A DNA stretch of 64,000 bases from Proteles cristata cristata (GCA_017311185.1 JAESUZ010000481.1:1302001-1366000), one strand, 5' to 3'; counted from the stretch's first letter, positions 20,791 through 32,119 are shown. The notes: generated by a model not told the origin, from the letters alone. Translations and numbers: made by a program.

Positions 20791-20839
20791 CCATTGTCTT
20801 TGCTACACGTGATATATTAGCACCACTTTTGGTTAGAAT

Positions 20840-21190
20840 TACAGTAATTTCCTGGCAATCTCAGATTCTAGGACCACAGTGAGGTTGACTTTATCCTAGC
20901 CTTCAGGGTAGAACATGTGATCTAGGCCTAAAACAATTGTAATGGGTCATTCTCTTGTACACAGTGACTGCTTTGTGAATGGGCATGTTAGTTGATTAGG
21001 GACCATGAGAGCTTTGCTAAGAATTTTGGGAAAGTGAGTCTTCCTGTATCTTCCTGTTATGTGTAACCCAGGCCCAAACAATGGAGAGTATAGCCTAGCT
21101 ATGGAGAGAAACAGAGCCTGATTATTTTATCCTTGAGCCCACTGGTAGCCTTCAGCCTTTCCCTATGATTTTAGCTTGCATCTCCTCATT
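20840..21190. mobile_element. Possible old LTR-like repeat
   Basis: The sequence around GTGATCTAGGCCTAAAAC, AACAGAGCCTGATTATTTTA and TTGAGCCCACTGGTAGCC resembles an old mammalian repeat with an LTR-like 3' end. Weak match. Confidence 0.3.
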
Positions 21191-21214
21191 TGTTTAAGCC
21201 AGATGGGCCAAGAT

Positions 21215-21360
21215 GGTTCTTTATACAAATATTCACTGAATTCTTGCAATGTTCTGTTCTTGCATTATTCTAAGTGCTCTTGTCGATGCTATGGATATGA
21301 CAGTGAACAAGGCAGGCAAAGTCTCTGTTTTCAAGGGGGTATCACAAGAGACCTCACTGA
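21215..21360 (-). mobile_element. L2 LINE 3'-end fragment
   Basis: AAATATTCACTGAATTCTTG followed by GATATGACAGTGAACAAGGC is the complement of an L2 3' end. Confidence 0.65.
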
Positions 21361-21581
21361 TACCTCACCAAAGAATGTCACAGTCTCTAAAATATTACGC
21401 TTCCCTTGTCAGCTGAAGCTAAATTCAGTCTTGACCTTGCTGAAACTGAATTTCCATGTTCCTTATCACAGTATTCCTCCATGCCTGGAATCGGAGGCTT
21501 CATATTCTATTCTCTAACCATTCTTTTATCCTCTGCTTGGCACCTCTATCCTCCTCCCTATCAAGATGTCTGATCTTTCTT

Positions 21582-21750
21582 TTCCTTTTATTTAATATGT
21601 TATTTATTTTGGGAGAGAGTGAGAGAGCAGGGGAGGGACAGAGGATCTGACGGAGGCTCTGTGCTGACAGCTGAGAGCCCGATGTAGAATTCAAACTCCT
21701 GAACCGTGAGACTGTGACCTGAGCTGGAGTCGGATGCTTCACCAACTGAG
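21582..21750 (-). mobile_element. 5'-truncated carnivore SINE, minus strand
   Basis: Tail, GA-rich block and GCTGACAGCTGAGAGCC are present, but the usual GCCACCCAGGCGCCCC head is missing. Target duplication GATGTCTGATCTTTC near 21565-21579 and GACATCTGATCTTTC near 21750-21764. Truncation at the 5' end is uncommon for these short elements. Confidence 0.88.
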
Positions 21751-21764
21751 ACATCTGATCTTTC

Positions 21765-22194
21765 ATCTCCTTTTTAACCTCTTCATCACACACTTGTTAA
21801 CCATCCTGTCTCTACGTTTCCCCTTGAGACCGAGCTGGATGCTCCAGTCCCTCTTCCAGTTGCTTCAACTCCCTTTCCATGTTCTCCATGCCCTGCTCTC
21901 AGAAACCCCAGTGCGGTGTCAACTTGACCACCCACCATCTATCCCACCCACCATCTTTGCAAACCACCACATCTCCTTTGCAAAGCATGACTGGGAGGTG
22001 GGGTGGGAGACACAGAATCACGGAGATCAGTGCCGCTGTACATGAATGCATTCCAGACTCTACTGGGCCTTCAGCATTGCCTGTAATCTTTCTGTTTTCT
22101 AGTCAACAAGTTTCTCTGTTCCTTCCAGCTGCTGTTTCCATCTCCCACTTATGTACACAAAACCTCCACCTCCACAGGATCCTCTGACGTTAAT
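21765..22194. other. Unannotated C/T-rich stretch
   Basis: About 430 bp, pyrimidine-rich on the plus strand. I recognise no family. It could be a very old LINE fragment. Confidence 0.4.
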
Positions 22195-22650
22195 CTTAAC
22201 TTGCTCCTCATTAAATAAATACGTGTTGAGGACTTGCTATATAATAGACACTGTTATATTGGAGTCCCACTGGTGAATAGGGTGGACAGTGATGTCAAAT
22301 GTAGCGAGTGTTTGGAAGGGGAAGCAGGTGGCAGGCAGGGTGCTGTGGGGGGTACATAACCTGGAAACGTGAATTGTTGGGAGGGAGGTCAGAGATGGCT
22401 TTCCTCAAGCAGTGACACTTAACGGCAAAGGGAACATTCAGCCAATGGGAGCAGCACATATTGGAAGGCTCTGGGGAGTTGGCAAAGTCCAGCATGGCTT
22501 GGACATAGAGCTCAAGCAGAACACGACGTGCAGTAAAACTGGGAGGGCCATCTCTCCATTCATTCACTGATTACCCTATTCATTCAGATATCTACGGAGA
22601 GCCATGTACCCAGCATTATTTTCTGTGTGAGCGATTTGAGAACTATGGTG
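22195..22650 (-). mobile_element. L2 LINE fragments, minus strand
   Basis: Two L2 3'-end-like starts, TTAAATAAATACGTGTTGAG (22211) and CATTCATTCACTGATTACCC (about 22557), with AGGTCAGAGATGGCTTTCCT between. This suggests two adjacent or overlapping copies. Confidence 0.55.
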
Positions 22651-23104
22651 GATGCTGTGTGTGTGTGGGGGGGGGGGCGGACTATTCTGTTGAACCTACT
22701 ATTTCTGTGTGCTCTGTCCCAACTTCACTTCCATTTACTGCCACTTGGTTTCTTTGCCCAAGGTGGGGGCTCTGTCTATGGCTGCTGGAGTTCTGCCTAC
22801 ATCTAAGGTGGCCCACAAGTGCTGGGAAATCAAAACTCTCTTTACCCATCTCCCAGATCTCTTCAAGTAGTGACCTACATGGGTAGGTAGATGGACACCC
22901 CTTGTCTCCCGGGTGGGAAATCTCTGATGTATGCATTTCCTGCAGACTGACAAAGGTTTCTGGTGGAATTACACACCAGTTACCCATGGTAGAAACTGAT
23001 TTAAATCCTCACTTTTTATTGTCTTCCTTCTCCACTCCCTTACCCACATTTCCTTGGATCACCTCCCATATCATCTCCTTGCATTCCCATCCTAGTCTCA
23101 GTGT
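22651..23104. other. Unannotated insert between L2-like segments
   Basis: About 450 bp with no recognised repeat or gene, except a G-rich run (TGTGTGTGGGGGGGGGGGG) at about 22658-22677. L2-like sequence appears to resume at 23105, so this could be an old insertion or a badly diverged part of the L2. Confidence 0.35.
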
Positions 23105-23365
23105 CTGTTTTTGTGACGCCCAAATGGAGACAGAGGAGAACAAGCCGCACCAGATTCCTGCCTTCGTGCGTGGCACGTACATTCTGTAAAGGGTTGCAGA
23201 CAGAGGAGACAAATACACAGTATTTTCAGCCAGAATTTTTGTGGCTGCATCAAGTAAAGTGGGGTAGTAGAAAATGACTAGCTTGTCAGGGAGGCAGATG
23301 TGGGGAGGGCAGACAATCTAGATACGGTGTTCAGGGCAGACAAGGTGGGGGAGGCCTTCTGTGTA
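23105..23365 (-). mobile_element. L2 LINE fragment, minus strand
   Basis: CCAGATTCCTGCCTTCGTG, GACAGAGGAGACAAATACAC and GGGGGAGGCCTTCTG follow the order of an L2 complement. It may continue 22565-22650. Confidence 0.5.
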
Positions 23366-23439
23366 TTTCTACTTGCTGCTGCTTTTTGCCTGCATGGCTG
23401 TGCTATACCATAGCTTTCTTCTTAGCCTCACTGTGCCTC

Positions 23440-24460
23440 TTGGCTCCAACGATACTCATCTCCTGTGGTTTCTCTTCTAACCTTTCTGGTGATTACAACC
23501 CAAGTCCCTCTATAACCTTCTCTCCATGTGTCTAAAATCCTACATGTCAGATTTTTCTGGAGGCCTTTCCTATTCCTCTTTGACTCTCCCTTTGATGGCT
23601 TCAGCCAACACCTCATGGTGATGATTCTCAAATTTATATCTATTGTAGACCTCTTTCCTGAATTCCCAAGTCCAGATGTCCAATGTTTATTACATATCTG
23701 TTCCTAGATATTTCACAGACATCCTAAACTGAACGTATCCAAACTCAGCTTAATCTCTTCTCTCCCCCGACTGGTCTTTGTCTTAAATTCTTTACACAAT
23801 TGAGTTGGGGAATGGCATCACCCAGGTGCAATTAGACAGCAGTCTTTTTTCCTTGTTGACTTTTGTCCCTGAGTCTCCGTTTGCATTACTGATCAGTGCT
23901 CAAACATCACTCAGACCACTTCCTGGATTACTATGATACCTCTGAACAGACCTCTGCCTCCCTATCCCTCCTTAAGGTGGTAGCCCCAATAACAGTTCTA
24001 AAATTCAAATTTGCTGATGTCACTGCTGTGCTTCAAAATCATCATGGGCTCCCATTAACTTCAGATAAAGTTCATACCATTTAATGTTACGATCAAGACA
24101 CTTCAAGGTCTTGTCTCGTCTCTTTTTCCAGCATCATCTTCAGTGACTTTTCCCCTCACACCGTTTGGTGCCTCTGTGTCATTGCATATGTTGCCTCTCC
24201 CATGCTTTCTTCTAGAGCATTCTGCAGGATTCTGCTAAAGTATCACTTTGTTTAGTAAAGATGGCTCAATCATCCTGAACAGGAAGAGATTTTTCCCCTC
24301 TGAGCTCCCTTAGCTCCCTCTGTATGGGATTATTTATATGTCTATAGAGCATTGTCATGGTTGGCTCTTTGCCTACTTCTGTCACTTATCTCTGAGCTCC
24401 TTAAAAGCAGATGATAGCTTACTTGTATCTGTATCAGTGCCCAGTATGTGCAGATGTGCA
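23440..24460 (+). mobile_element. L2 LINE, about 1 kb, plus strand
   Basis: Ordered L2-like phrases: ATTTCACAGACATCCTAAAC (about 23710), CTTCCTGGATTACTATGATA (about 23919), ATCATGGGCTCCCATTAACT (about 24041), GCCTCTCCCATGCTTTCTTC (about 24192) and a terminal CAGTGCCCAGTATGTGC (about 24434). It lacks a readable ORF2. Confidence 0.65.
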
Positions 24461-25029
24461 GTCAGTCAACCTTTGTCTAATGGAACTTATTACTTCATGT
24501 TTGGGTCCAGGATAACATATGGGCTTGAATCTTTCCCCTAAATCATACCATGAAAAATTCTATTTTATATAGAAATGTATATTGTTAAAAAAGATCCCTC
24601 ACCATGTTCCTTAAACCCCCTGGACCTTTGTTTCCAATGACAGTGTTCCAAGAACAAAGATAGCTTCACATTGACTGGACCATTCCCTGCAGTTACTGTA
24701 GTTTATCGCAGAGGGAGCTGTGGTTCAATCTTTGTATTCCTGTTATTTTCGTTTCATTTACGTGCTTATCGTCTTAGACAACAGGACAGAGAGGATAGGT
24801 TATTCAGTAATTCTTAGCTAGGTTGTTTTTGAAACATGTTTTTGTTCTCCCTATCTCTGTGCAAACCAGTCTTCGGAGGCAACCCATGAAAAACAAATTG
24901 AAAAAAAAAGCAGGTTTGATAAATTTCTACTAAACTTCCTATTTTCATTTACTTTGGATCTGTGTTGGCAAGGGCCCTCACATATTGTTCCCTCTTATAC
25001 AAAGCATTGCCAATCTCTGCAGTCAGCCC
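24461..25029. other. Repeat-poor stretch
   Basis: About 570 bp without a recognised repeat or gene. AT-rich, with no unusual structure seen. Confidence 0.4.
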
Positions 25030-25165
25030 TCTATATAAGCATTTGCTGTGTTCAAAGTGCAGAAATAAGCACCTTACATCTATTATCTTATTGAATCGGC
25101 CCAAACAAACTTAGGGAGGATTAGTATGTGGAAACATCTGGAGGCTGAGAGAAAACACGATAAAT
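25030..25165 (-). mobile_element. MIR SINE fragment
   Basis: CACCTTACATCTATTATCTT then GGAGGATTAGTATGTGG and CATCTGGAGGCTGAGAG approximate the complement of the MIR 3' half. Confidence 0.6.
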
Positions 25166-25460
25166 GTGGGGAACTGATAGCAGTTCTGTGTTGCTTTTAG
25201 CACAGAGATAGTGAGGGTGGAGGAGGGGCATGGGGAGAGATGGTGAAGGTCCAGGGAAACAGAGGCGATGTCTTATGGTCCTCGTACCGCCATGTCCAGG
25301 AGACTGGACTACATCCCAAGAGTAATGTAATATCTTTGGTGGTGATCTGACCAGATACATGCTTGACAAAGCTAGCTGTGTCTCCAGAGTGGACAGTGGA
25401 CTGAAGGACCATAAAACTGAAGGGAGAGAGACCACTTATGATAATCCAGTAATCTAAGTA

Positions 25461-25795
25461 CAGTTGACTCTTACACAACACAGCTTTGAACTTCATGGGT
25501 CCAGTTATGTGTGGATCAGAAAAAAAAAAAAGTACAGTACTGTAAATGTATTTTCTCTCCCTTATGTTTTTCTGGATAACATTTTCTTTTCTCCAGCTTC
25601 CTTTATGGTAAGAACACAATGTATACTACATAGAACCTACAAAATATGTGTTGATTGACTGTTTATGTTATCGGTAAGGCTTCTGGTCAACAAAAGGCTA
25701 TTAGTCACGTTTTGGGGAAGCAAAAGTTATACATAGATTTTCAACTCTTCAGGAGGTTGGTGTCCCTAATCCCCATGTTGTTCAACAGTCAACTG
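25461..25795. mobile_element. Tigger-type (Tc1/mariner) MITE
   Basis: Terminal inverted repeats CAGTTGACTCTTACACAACA (left) and TGTTGTTCAACAGTCAACTG (right) pair at most positions, and TA dinucleotides flank both ends (25459-25460 and 25796-25797). The interior (TGTTTATGTTATCGGTAAGG) matches a non-autonomous Tigger element. No transposase is present. Confidence 0.9.
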
Positions 25796-25904
25796 TAAAT
25801 TATAACAGTGGCCTGAACAGGTGTGGTGGGATTATTGAATGAACTGACATTAAGGAAGTAGGAATGTATATAGTATAGTTAAGCCAAACAGCCTTCAATA
25901 TACA

Positions 25905-26035
25905 TCTCTCTGCCACATATTGAAGAGACCTTACACATTTTGGGCAACTTTGCTAAATCTATTTTCTTGTCTGTAAAATGGAATTAACAGTAGTAACCGT
26001 CTCAGAGTTCTTGAGAAGATTATGAGATAGTGCAT
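25905..26035 (+). mobile_element. MIR SINE fragment, plus strand
   Basis: GGGCAACTTTGCTAAATCTA, TCTGTAAAATGGAATTAACA and GATTATGAGATAGTGCATG follow the sense MIR order. Confidence 0.75.
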
Positions 26036-26523
26036 GTTGTGGTAGCCAGAATTTGGGCCCTCCAGTCCTAATCCTCAGAACCTATGAATATCTTACTTTC
26101 TATGACAGAAGAGACTTTGTAGGTGCGATGAAAAGTAAAAACCTTCAGGTGGGGAGATTATCCTAGATTATCTGAGCAACCTCAATCTAATTATGAATGT
26201 CCTTAAGAGTGGAGAACCTTTCCTGGCTGTGGTCAGAAAAAAAGATGTGAAATAGAGATAGGCCAGAAAGATGTCATGTTGGTGGCTTTGAAGATGGAGG
26301 AAGGGGCCATTGGCCAAGGAATGAGAGTGGTTGCTAGAAGCTGGAAAAGGCAAAGAAATGGATTCTCCTCTAGAGCTTCCAGAAAGGAATGCCAATGCTT
26401 TGATTGTACTCTAGTGAGATTGGTGTTGGATTTTTAACCTATAGAACTGTAAGATAAGTTGTGTGTATCCTATTAAACCTTTAATTTTGCAGTGATTAGT
26501 TACAGTGAGAATAGAAAAATAAT
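26036..26523 (+). mobile_element. MaLR-like LTR remnant
   Basis: CCTAATCCTCAGAACCTATG, GGGGAGATTATCCTAGATTA, GGCTTTGAAGATGGAGGAAG, CTAGAAGCTGGAAAAGGCAA and ATAGAACTGTAAGATAAG give a long ordered match to a common old mammalian LTR-like repeat. A solo copy with no internal retroviral genes. Confidence 0.65.
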
Positions 26524-26529
26524 GCATAT

Positions 26530-26830
26530 GCAGAGAGCTCAGCCCAGTGCTGCCTATAGCAGGCATGGAAAATAGTGAATTAGTTGGATGTGGGGACTGA
26601 TTAGACATTGGGGAAGAATGAAGGATCAATAAAGATGCTTGGGAATCCATGCTATTGCCATGTTTAATTTGGGAAAAGCTAAGTTTTAGAAATCTGAGAG
26701 ATCTCTGAGTGGACACGTTCACTAGGTGGCTGGATATAGGTCTGGACCTTAGAAGAGAAGTCTGGGCTAAGGATTCACATTTTATAATTAACATTGCAAA
26801 ATGAATGAGGTAGCTTCACTTCATACCCAG
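26530..26830 (-). mobile_element. L2 LINE fragment, minus strand
   Basis: TAGTTGGATGTGGGGACTGA and GGTGGCTGGATATAGGTC match the L2 complement order. Diverged. Confidence 0.5.
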
Positions 26831-27369
26831 TAGATAGTTGGGGGGAACTTTATCCCGCTCCTGCTCTCTATTCCTCAAATTGATTTCCAGGGCCTTCCAC
26901 TCCAGATTACCTAAGTCTTGGTCCACCATTTTTGGTTGAAACCAATGTCATACATGTAGCCATTTGACCCAGGAAGATTCTGAAATTGAATATTACTCTC
27001 CTTGAAGCAATGAAATCCAACTGAAGAGTTAGTTCATGTAGGAAAGAAGTGCCAGCCCACGGGTTTTGGTGCCACTAACTGAAGGTTGCTCTAACTGATT
27101 TTTAAGGTATTTGAGCATCTCTCTCAACTACTAGCAACCTCAGCCAGGAAGTGGTGTCATTCTTTCTCTTACTTCTTTCTCTTATCACCTGTAGTCCTGA
27201 GAGCTAGTTCTGTGGTACTGTTGCTTTGTCTTGGGTGTCAGAACACTTGTGTAACCCCCACAAGTGATTCACTGTCGTGACGATTTCATGGTGTACCTTC
27301 TCTGAGTCCAGCAACAACAGGCTGACATATGAGATAGTCAAGCTTCCATACTGATATGATTTCACATTC
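26831..27369. other. Unannotated stretch
   Basis: About 540 bp with no recognised repeat, RNA or gene. Confidence 0.4.
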
Positions 27370-27386
27370 AGAATAGAAAAGCCCCT

Positions 27387-27557
27387 TGGGGGCCTGGATG
27401 GTTCAGTTGATTTAGCATCTGACTCTTGATTTTGACTCGGGTCATGATCTCAGGGTCTTGGGATAAAGCCCCGCTTTGGGCTCCGTGCTGGGTGTGGATC
27501 CTTTTTAAGATTTTCTCTCTTCCTCTCCCTTTGCCCCTCCCCACCCCTCAAAAAAAT
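27387..27557 (+). mobile_element. Older-type carnivore SINE, first half of a tandem pair
   Basis: GGGGGCCTGGATGGTTCAGT head, GACTCTTGATTTTGACTC, short CT-rich end and A7. It is followed directly by a felid-type SINE in the same orientation. One exact 17-bp duplication, AGAATAGAAAAGCCCCT at 27370-27386 and 27793-27809, flanks the pair. Confidence 0.92.
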
Positions 27558-27792
27558 GGGGCCTCTGGTTGGCTCAGTTGGTTAAGTGTCCGACTTTGCC
27601 TCAGGTCATAATCTCACGGTTCATGGGTTCAAGCTCCACATCAGGCTTTGTGTTGACAGCTCAGAGCCTGGAGACTGCTTTGAATTCTATGTATCCCTCT
27701 CTCTCTCTGATCCTCCCCTGCTCACACCCGGTCTCTCTCTCTCCCTGAAAATAAATAAACATTTAAAAAATCTTTAAAAAAAACAACAACAA
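27558..27792 (+). mobile_element. Felid-type SINE, second half of a tandem pair
   Basis: GGGGCCTCTGGTTGGCTCAG head, GTTGACAGCTCAGAGCCTGG, tail with (AAC)n. Its left boundary is the A run of the preceding SINE, so it either inserted into that tail or came in as a dimer. Confidence 0.92.
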
Positions 27793-27809
27793 AGAATAGA
27801 AAAGCCCCT

Positions 27810-28189
27810 GTTATTGTCAGGCTAGTGTACAAGCATATCTGTGTGTCCTAAATCATACAATCATGGATATGAGCCCTCCAGGTGGGCCATGAAAGTGTCT
27901 CCACTTTCCATGTCCTGTAGCAAAAGTGTTGGTCCGATAAGTCTCCTTACTAAGACTTATGGGGTTGTGCCTGTTTAAGGTCTGTTGCAAGAGGAGACAC
28001 CATACTATAATCCTAGCAGATACGATTGTCTGCACTTTGCTTCACCCTGTTCTGAGGCACCTCACATGTATAGCTTCTTATTCTGACCACAGTTTAGTGA
28101 GAAGAGTATTCATAATTATGATCTTCGTAACTTCATAATCAATGTTCCCCATCCCAGGTTTGCTTATTTATTTATTTTTTAATTCTAAC
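27810..28189. other. Unannotated stretch
   Basis: About 380 bp with no confident assignment. A weak MIR-like phrase lies near 28070-28140. Confidence 0.35.
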
Positions 28190-28274
28190 CAGTATTTATG
28201 GAGTGCCATCTGTACCAGGCACTGTGCTAGTTGAGGAAGATGTGTTTGTTACCCCTCAAAGAGATTGTTTTCTT

Positions 28275-28490
28275 TTTTAGGGGAGCAGAGAGAGAGAAAG
28301 AGCTATACACATGAGGGGAGGGGGAGGGGAGAGGGAGAGGAAGAGGGAAGGGGAGAGAGAGAGAGAGAGAGAGAGAATCTTAAGCAGGCTCCATGCCCAG
28401 CACAGAGTCTGACACAGGGCTCCATCTCACAACCCCGATATCATGAAGTCAAGAGTTGGACAGTCAACTGACTGAGCCACCCCGTGCCCG
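28275..28490 (-). mobile_element. Carnivore SINE with long purine expansion
   Basis: Head complement ACTGAGCCACCCCGTGCCC on the right. The GA-rich block has expanded to about 65 nt of pure purine (about 28312-28376). Imperfect target duplication AAAGAGATTGTTTTCT near 28258 and AAAGAGCCTCTTTTCT near 28491. Confidence 0.88.
28312..28376. repeat. Polypurine tract (GGGGA/GA)n
   Basis: About 65 nt containing only A and G, passing from GGGGAG units to (GA)n. It lies inside the SINE at 28275-28490. Confidence 0.9.
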
Positions 28491-28640
28491 AAAGAGCCTC
28501 TTTTCTAATGGAACAAACAGATAAGTAAACAGATAGGTACTCTTTGCTGTGGTAAGTGTCATGATGGAAGGAGGCAGCTCACTGTGGGGACGTGGATGGA
28601 GAAGCATAATGTCCTCTTCATCTTCATCATCAAAAATATT

Positions 28641-29259
28641 TGCATTTCCCTGGGGAGGCCTTGTTCTGGATTGACTGTGGTTCTTCCTCTGTGTGCAAGC
28701 GGTCTCTGGAAGATACATGTACAGGAAGGCAGGTACAGTCTCCAGTTTCCACTGTCTCCCACCTCAGCCACCAATTAGTTTCATGCTCTGCATGTCCAAG
28801 GACAGCTGTCTTCCCTTGTTCTATTACCTGGAGGCCGAGGGACAGACCCACAACCTTGTCATCTCCCAGACATGGATTTGAGCCAAGAATTGATCTCCAT
28901 TGGCCCCTTGGGGAGGCCCTCCAGAGTCTCAGAACTGGACCTTTTAGGATAGCTTTATTAGACCCCTTGCCTTGCCATTCAAGACCCTGGCCCTTTCAAG
29001 GTGCTGTTCTTGAGAAACAGTGAGACTTCTATCTGTTTCCACTGGGATTTCCCATTCTCTGAAACCTTGACATTGGTTCCTGTTCATAGCTACCCTTTGC
29101 TTGATTTCCCTTGTGTGTTAAAGTCTGCTCCTTGGATGTCCTCTGCCCCACCAGTCCTTTTGCCCACTCACAGATTTTGCCTTAAGTCTTTCAGACTGGA
29201 TGTGACTGACACCCACAGTGTCTGAGTGTCAGTCATTAGCAAAAACCTGATTTTGATCT
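28641..29259. other. Unannotated stretch
   Basis: About 620 bp. Overlapping open frames on both strands have no motifs I recognise. It may be a diverged part of the L2 downstream. Confidence 0.35.
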
Positions 29260-30115
29260 CTTTTTGCTTGTCCCATAGGCGCTGGGACAAGTTTTGTGTC
29301 TGTTTATTCTTCCCAAATATCCCTTTCACTCGGGAACCTTCAAATATTACTCATTGCCACAGCAAATATGTTAAGGCCTCGATCCCGCCTTCTGAAACCA
29401 GCCTGCGTTTTGGCCCTGCATCCCTCTACTGTGCAATATAGAACGCACGCTCCAGCCGATGTGGACCACTTCCTGGCCTAAGCGCATTCCAGCTTCTGTG
29501 TAAGTTACTTCATGACCCAAATATGCTTCATTCATTGTTTTCCTTTTTAAAAGTCCCACATCTGCCTGGCTAACTCTAAGACTTAGTCAAAGCCTCTCAC
29601 TACCGGGGTGGGGCCATCAATTGCTTTTTCACAGGCTGAAGTAATGACCTCTGTTCTTCTTTGTTTTTTTAATATATATACATTAAATATAAATTATTAT
29701 ATTTATATATATATTTATATATATACTTTATTTATTTATTTAGAGATACAGCACAAGTTGGGGAGGGACAGAGAAAGAGGGAGAGAGAATCCCAAGCAGG
29801 TTCGGCACAGAACCTGAAGCAGGGATCGAAACCACAAAGTTGTGAGATTGTGACCTGCACTGAAACCAAGAGTCGGACACTTAACTGACTGAGCCTCCCA
29901 GGTTTCGCGACCTCTGTTCTTAAGTCCAGTGTGGAACTTGCAATAGTGCCTTACTAATAAGCTCTATGGTAGTTATTTCCCCACGTATTTCCTACTAGTT
30001 TGTAACTATTCTGAGGTCAGAAACCTTGCCACGTTCACCTGTTTCTCCCAAACACCCAAGCACAAGGACCGGGATTATAATAGATGCTCTGTTATTGTTT
30101 CTTGGATAAAGAGAT
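29260..30115 (+). mobile_element. L2 LINE fragment, plus strand, split by a SINE
   Basis: CATCTGCCTGGCTAACTCTA (about 29560) and, after the SINE, ACTATTCTGAGGTCAGAAAC and CTCTGTTATTGTTTCTTGGA (to 30115) match the L2 3' end. The upstream part is weak. Confidence 0.5.
29659..29908 (-). mobile_element. Carnivore SINE with AT-microsatellite tail
   Basis: Exact 13-bp target duplication GACCTCTGTTCTT at 29646-29658 and 29909-29921. The tail has degenerated into TATA repeats (about 29672-29725). The head complement ends GCCTCCCAGGTTTCGC. Confidence 0.93.
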
Positions 30116-30149
30116 CAATATTAGTTTTACCTGCTGTAGGTTTTGAAGA

Positions 30150-31000
30150 CATAAGTTGACAGTGGTCAGGCGACAGCACTGAAAAATGTCACCAAGATGG
30201 CAATTTCTGATATGAAACCGTCAAAATTGAAAGGGATTTTACCAGCCAGAGATGTGAAGAAGCTCATTGAGAGGGGAGGAGACGGCAGAGGCCATTCAGG
30301 GACCAGGGCGAAATCTGGTGTGTATCAAAGATTGGGGAAGTTGTAGGAGAGGATAGGTAACCACCTCAGGACCCTAATGAGCCCTATCTGCTGTGCTAAC
30401 GAGCTCAGACCTTATCCTGTGGTCCTTGGAAGGGCCATTGGCCATTTAAGATTTGCAAGTGGTAGAGCCACACAGGATTAGACTCCGTTGGTGCGTAACT
30501 CCGAAGTTGTTGGTTTATTTTTTAAGATGCCACTCAGAGGTTTTCTGGAAAGTGGTTCCAAATAAGAGAAGTTGTGGTCATTGCTCTCCGAATGGAAGCA
30601 GGCATTCATTGTCCTCATGGCCGGATCAGAGGCACGCCGGCCGCTGGAGGTCACTGTTGTACCACAGGTGCGTGCGCGAGGGCCGCCGATGCCCTTTCCG
30701 AGTAGGTGTCTGCAAAGGGTGAATCGACACCCTCCACCCTCGGAGCAAGTCGGAAACTCCCTAGTGAAGGCATCTTGCTGTCCTGACTGGCCTGCTGACC
30801 TGAAAAATGGGGCGGGGGAAGAGCTGTGTCTGAGGCAAGAGGGAGAGAGGCTGGAAGAGCCAGTGCAGGGAGGGCTTATGCAGTAATCAGATCCGGGGAA
30901 TTTCGTGTGGTCTGGATTGCATTATCATCCGTCTGGCGTGGGAGGGACTGGATGCCCCTTTGGGTCAAGGCGACTTTGCTCCTGCTGCTTTTCTGGTTTG
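30150..31000 (-). mobile_element. L2 LINE fragment, minus strand
   Basis: CAGACCTTATCCTGTGGTCC, TAAGATTTGCAAGTGGTAGA and GGGCTTATGCAGTAATCAGA follow the order of an L2 complement. The middle is GC-rich and diverged. Confidence 0.5.
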
Positions 31001-31294
31001 AATCTGGTTGAGGTTAGGGGAGGTTATTATTGTTCTATGGGTCCATAGAGGCCGGGAGCCACTAAATAAGTTGGGGGTGTGTGTCTCCGACCCCACCCTA
31101 GGGGAGTCTGAGGATCCGAGGAGACCTTCCTTATCCTTCTGGGCTGTGACAACAGAGCTGCCAGGTAGAGGAGGGGAATGGAAACTGAGACCTACTTAAA
31201 CACGCTCTCCCATTGGACCTCAGTTGTGGTCTCCGAGAGAACAGCAGAGAAAGGAAAGAATGGGTGTTTCTAGTGAGAAACTCTGGGCCAGGTC
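31001..31294. other. Unannotated stretch
   Basis: About 290 bp, moderately GC-rich, with no recognised repeat or coding exon. Confidence 0.4.
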
Positions 31295-31392
31295 TTTGTG
31301 TCTGTTTTCTCACTTAATTCTCACAATAAACGTGTTTGGTGGGTATTATTTTGCCCATTTATTATTTGAAGGGATTGGGGTTTAGGGCCAAC
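31295..31392 (-). mobile_element. MIR SINE fragment
   Basis: TTAATTCTCACAATAAACGT, GGTGGGTATTATTTTGCCCA and TTTATTATTTGAAGGGATT approximate the MIR complement. Confidence 0.6.
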
Positions 31393-31414
31393 ATGGGGAC
31401 CAAGATTTCTTTCT

Positions 31415-31649
31415 TTCTTTCTTTCCTTCTTTTTTAAGTTTTTAAAAATTTATTTGTTTTGAGAGAGAGAGAGAGAGAAACGGTGTGGGTAGATGCATGA
31501 GAGGGGGCAGGGTAGAGACAGGGAGAGACAGAATCCCATGCTGCCAGTGCAGAGCTGGAAGCAGGGCTCGAACTTATGAACCATGAGATCATGACCTGAG
31601 CTGAGACTAAGAGTCTGATGCTTAACTGACCGAGCCCCCCAGCACCCCT
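31415..31649 (-). mobile_element. Carnivore SINE, minus strand
   Basis: (TTTC)n and T-rich tail on the left, (GA)n, then GCAGGGCTCGAACTTATG and the head complement ending GAGCCCCCCAGCACCCC. Only a short target duplication, ATTTCTT, is evident. Confidence 0.9.
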
Positions 31650-31849
31650 GAACCCATATTTCTTGGACTACAAAAAGCAAAGATGATAAAGCGATTACTT
31701 GTGGGCACCTTCTGAGGATTAATCCAAGCTTGAAATTTTTGGGGGGTCACGTAGAGGAACAAGGTCTCTGGCAATATGTTTTGATAATAACTCCCTTCCA
31801 TACTGGTTGAGAGTAACTTCTGCTAGGAGTTGAGTATCTTCCTAATAAG

Positions 31850-32058
31850 TCATCATTTGTTTATAACTTTATCCAAGCACTTCTACACATATTAACGAAT
31901 TTGATCCTTAGAATAAATATCCCTATTTTTGCTAATAAAGAATCTGAAAACTGAGATCTGAAGGATTTGATTTGTCTAAGATCACATAGTGAAAGCTGTG
32001 AGATTCAAACTCAGGTCTTTTTATTCCAAATGGAGCACTCTTTCCACCACACTGTTAT
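31850..32058 (-). mobile_element. MIR SINE, near complete
   Basis: AGCACTTCTACACATATTAA, AATCTGAAAACTGAGATCTG, GTCTAAGATCACATAGTG and CAAACTCAGGTCTTTTTATT match the full order of the MIR complement. Confidence 0.75.
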
Positions 32059-32119
32059 TATATTCCTGGGTACGTCTTAGATGATGGGGAAATATTATAC
32101 CATAGCCTAGTTACATAGA

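Larger units (their letters stand above)
28190..28640 (-). mobile_element. L2 LINE fragment split by a SINE
   Basis: CCAGTATTTATGGAGTGCCA and CCAGGCACTGTGCTAG (left of the SINE) continue as GGAACAAACAGATAAGTAAA and GTAAGTGTCATGATGGAAGG (right of it), the complement of an L2 3' end. Confidence 0.65.
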
